In this document: positions 61,809-64,000 of the stretch, piece after piece
Layout: the number at the start of each line of letters is the position of its first letter
Position numbering within the stretch: the stretch's first letter is position 1
Source of the DNA: Rhizophagus clarus
Lineage: Eukaryota; Glomeromycota; Glomeromycetes; Glomerales; Glomeraceae
Assembly: GCA_015698045.1 (NCBI GenBank)
Contig: BLAL01000058.1
Location: forward strand, 1,242,501 to 1,306,500
Length of the DNA: 64,000 nt
Direction: 5' to 3'
Translations under genes and position numbers: made by a program
The notes under the pieces: model-generated
Databases searched by the model: none
Told to the model about the DNA's origin: nothing
Seen by the model: only the letters and a program-made list of their open reading frames with translations

Positions 61809-63276
61809 ATTGTATTTGAGATGATTATTCGGTAATTATTTCCTATATTTTTTTTTATATTCTTGTTCGTTAAAAAAATATACAGCAAGTTATAACTAAC
61901 AATCTTGTTTCGCTTAGATACATGTATACTGGTATTCTTGATTTGAAAGAAAAAACTGGCTCTGATATTCTGGATCTTCTTGTAACATCTGACGAATTAC
62001 TTATTGAAGAATTAGTTATTTTTGTGCAAAAGTATTTGATTGAAATCAAACCGAATGGTTACAAAATAATTTCGTCAGAGTTCTTCATACAGTATTTAAA
62101 TTTGGAAATTGTAAATAACTTCAAGATTATTGTTTAGAATTTATTTGTGAAGATTCAGAACCTTTCTTTGATTCTCCTGAATTTTCGATGTTAGAAAAAA
62201 GTATTTTGCTCGGATTACTTAAATGAGATGATTTATCGATTGGTGAAATAGAATTGTGGAATCATCTCATTAAATGGGGAATAGCTCAAGCTTCAGAGTT
62301 GGAAGGAAAGAATGTGACTGATTTAAGTCAATGGAATAAAAATGATTTCTTGATTTTAAAGAATATTTTGAATCCATATATTCGATATATTAGGTTTTTT
62401 AATGTTTCTTCAAAAGATTTTCATAACAGTATTTGGCCTTTTAAAAGAATATTACCTGAAACGCTATTTGAAGATATTATATCTCTTTATTTGACTGATA
62501 CTCAACCTGAAAAAAATACTTTACCTCCTCGCTGTGGAAAAATTACTATTGACTCGGCCATCATTAAATTGAAACATGCCATCATCCTTGCTAAATGGAC
62601 TCAAAGAAAAGATGCTAATTCAAAAATTCAAAATGGTAAATATTGTTTTAATCGTGTTTATCGTGGAAGTAGAGATGGTTTCGATATTAATACCATGAGA
62701 AGTAAATGCAATGGACAAGGAGCTTGTATTGTGGTTATTAAAGTTAAAGAAAATGGAGCAATAATTGGTGGCTACAATCCTCTTGGTTGGACCTACTATA
62801 ATAATACCGTAAATAACGGCTTGCACAATAATGTTAATAACAATAATAGCCGATATAATGCTCACTATAACAAAAAAAATAACTATCGGGCAAGCCTGTC
62901 TCCGCAACCAATAAATACATTCATGTCTTCAAATTGCATGTTCGGGACTCCGCAGAATCAACTTTTTGCGCAGAATACTGCACACAATAACAACAATAAT
63001 AATCAAAACTATTGGAGAAATACTACGGAGAGTTTTATTTTTTCTTTGGATGACGGGGAAGAATTGAAAAAATTTAAGATCAGTCGGGTTACTAACAACG
63101 ACTATGCAATATATGAATCTAACCATATGAATATTGCTTTAAATTTCGGCAATAGTGATATGGTTATCAATGGAACAAACGGCTCTTGCAATCGAAGCTA
63201 TTATGAGAGTGATATTTTAGATACAAATCACTTTTCAATAGAAGAAATGGAAATCTTTGGATTTTATAAAAGTTAA

Positions 63277-64000
63277 TTTTACCATATACAGTATAAATAT
63301 ATTTTACACAAAATTTTATCCTTCGATTCCCTTTCACATTTTATGGATTTTGATTTTTTTTTTTTCCTGATAAATGTCATTTTAAATAGTTTAAAATGAT
63401 TCTTTTAATGACAATAATATTAAAAAGATAAAGATAGAGCCGTTATTGTGTTAAAAAACTCTCGTGATATGTAATTACACAGATTAGTTGATTTTATTAA
63501 ATAAAATTGAAAACTCGTTTTTTGTAAGAGTATCTTCGTATCTTCTAACGTACGAATTAAAAGAAATTATAATTAGAATAATAAATTTATTAATGAACTA
63601 ATCTATGGATCTGACAACATTTAACCCAGTATCACCAGAAAGTGGTCACGAAAATCATTAGATATTTGTGATAGTCTATTTTATAGTTTATTTTATGATA
63701 TAATTTTTTTTTTTGTCGAAGTGGAGAAAAGAATTCAAGTATGAATGGAAAAGATTGTCGCAAAAGGAATTCATTTATCCTAATTCCTACTTAACTGATG
63801 TTGATAAATGGATCTGTTCTTGTAAATATTTTTAATGAATACCGTATATCGCGGGTCACAGTACCCCCATGCATAGTACCCCCCTCTTTCACCCGATAAA
63901 AAGGACCATTTTCTATTGATTTTATTATTTAATGCCCAGATATTATGTAAAAATAATTTTCTGGTTACTATACAACCTTTTAAACACATTCTATTCATAA
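63277..64000. other. AT-rich 3' flank at window end
   Basis: No gene recognised. A 72-codon minus-strand frame at 63998-63780 runs to the window edge, with no family match. Confidence 0.4.

Larger units (their letters stand above)
59919..63276 (+). pseudogene. BTB gene 9: BTB-BACK-TLDc with two element insertions, a frameshift and a nonsense codon
   Basis: Exon 1 starts MVSEFFPGLLQNFSQLLDDA and is interrupted after IIIKV by an 847-bp element (60007-60853) and again after ISPIVF by an 800-bp element (61009-61808); it ends at 61831. Exon 2 starts at 61918 (YMYTGILDLKEKTGSDIL). A one-base loss near 62044 shifts the frame, and TGA at about 62225 replaces the CGA of LLKRDD. From 62254 the frame is open to the end: WNHLIKWGIAQASEL, VYRGSRDGFDINTMRSKC, GAIIGGYNPLGW, a long Asn/Ser-rich loop with FGTPQNQLFAQN, ESFIFSLDDGEELKKFKISR, EEMEIFGFYKS. 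At least four separate lesions. Confidence 0.9.

Overview
The window looks like nuclear DNA of an arbuscular-mycorrhizal fungus (Glomeromycotina, Rhizophagus irregularis-like). This is inferred from very high A+T, short 70-110 nt introns with GTAAGT/CTAAC/TAG signals, a typical fungal O-acetylhomoserine sulfhydrylase, expanded lineage-type kinase genes with Cys-rich N-termini, an expanded BTB-BACK-TLDc family, and abundant hAT/MITE insertions. No rRNA, tRNA or CRISPR was seen.

Layout. 0.9-3.3 kb: a decayed kinase gene (minus). 4.3-6.1 kb: an intact 7-exon O-acetylhomoserine (thiol)-lyase gene (minus). 8.3-9.8 kb: a secreted, probably GPI-anchored metalloprotease-like protein whose zinc motif has lost its first His (minus). 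10.9-14.8 kb: a BTB gene cut by a hAT transposon with two nonsense codons. 17.2-20.3 kb: a kinase gene broken by a frameshift and a 554-bp palindromic element. 24.5-28.7 kb: a kinase gene (minus) whose 5' part is an array of 23 micro-exons. 30.0-32.0 kb: a 5'-shortened kinase gene with an in-frame TA microsatellite. 32.8-63.3 kb: a same-strand tandem cluster of BTB-BACK-TLDc genes (four intact, several broken), with transposon relics between them.

The most unusual structure is at 25.8-28.6 kb. On the minus strand, about 23 near-identical intron-like units (donor GTAAG, branch site CTAAC, acceptor TAG) are separated by exactly 3 nt in 21 cases, 6 nt in one and 1 nt in one. Joined in order, they carry the frame without a stop from an ATG at 28698 into the kinase exon at 25771; the single-nucleotide exon is needed to make the phase fit. 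The trinucleotides differ while the splice signals around them are kept. If spliced as drawn, this is a coding segment built one codon at a time from a tandemly amplified intron, and skipping any 3-nt exon would keep the frame.

How the genes relate: the kinases and BTB-TLDc proteins belong to two expanded families that seem to be duplicating and decaying here. BTB copies share promoter-proximal and 3' flanking sequence, two kinases share a promoter motif, and DNA elements repeatedly land in exons of both families. Only the sulfhydrylase gene looks like ordinary conserved housekeeping DNA.
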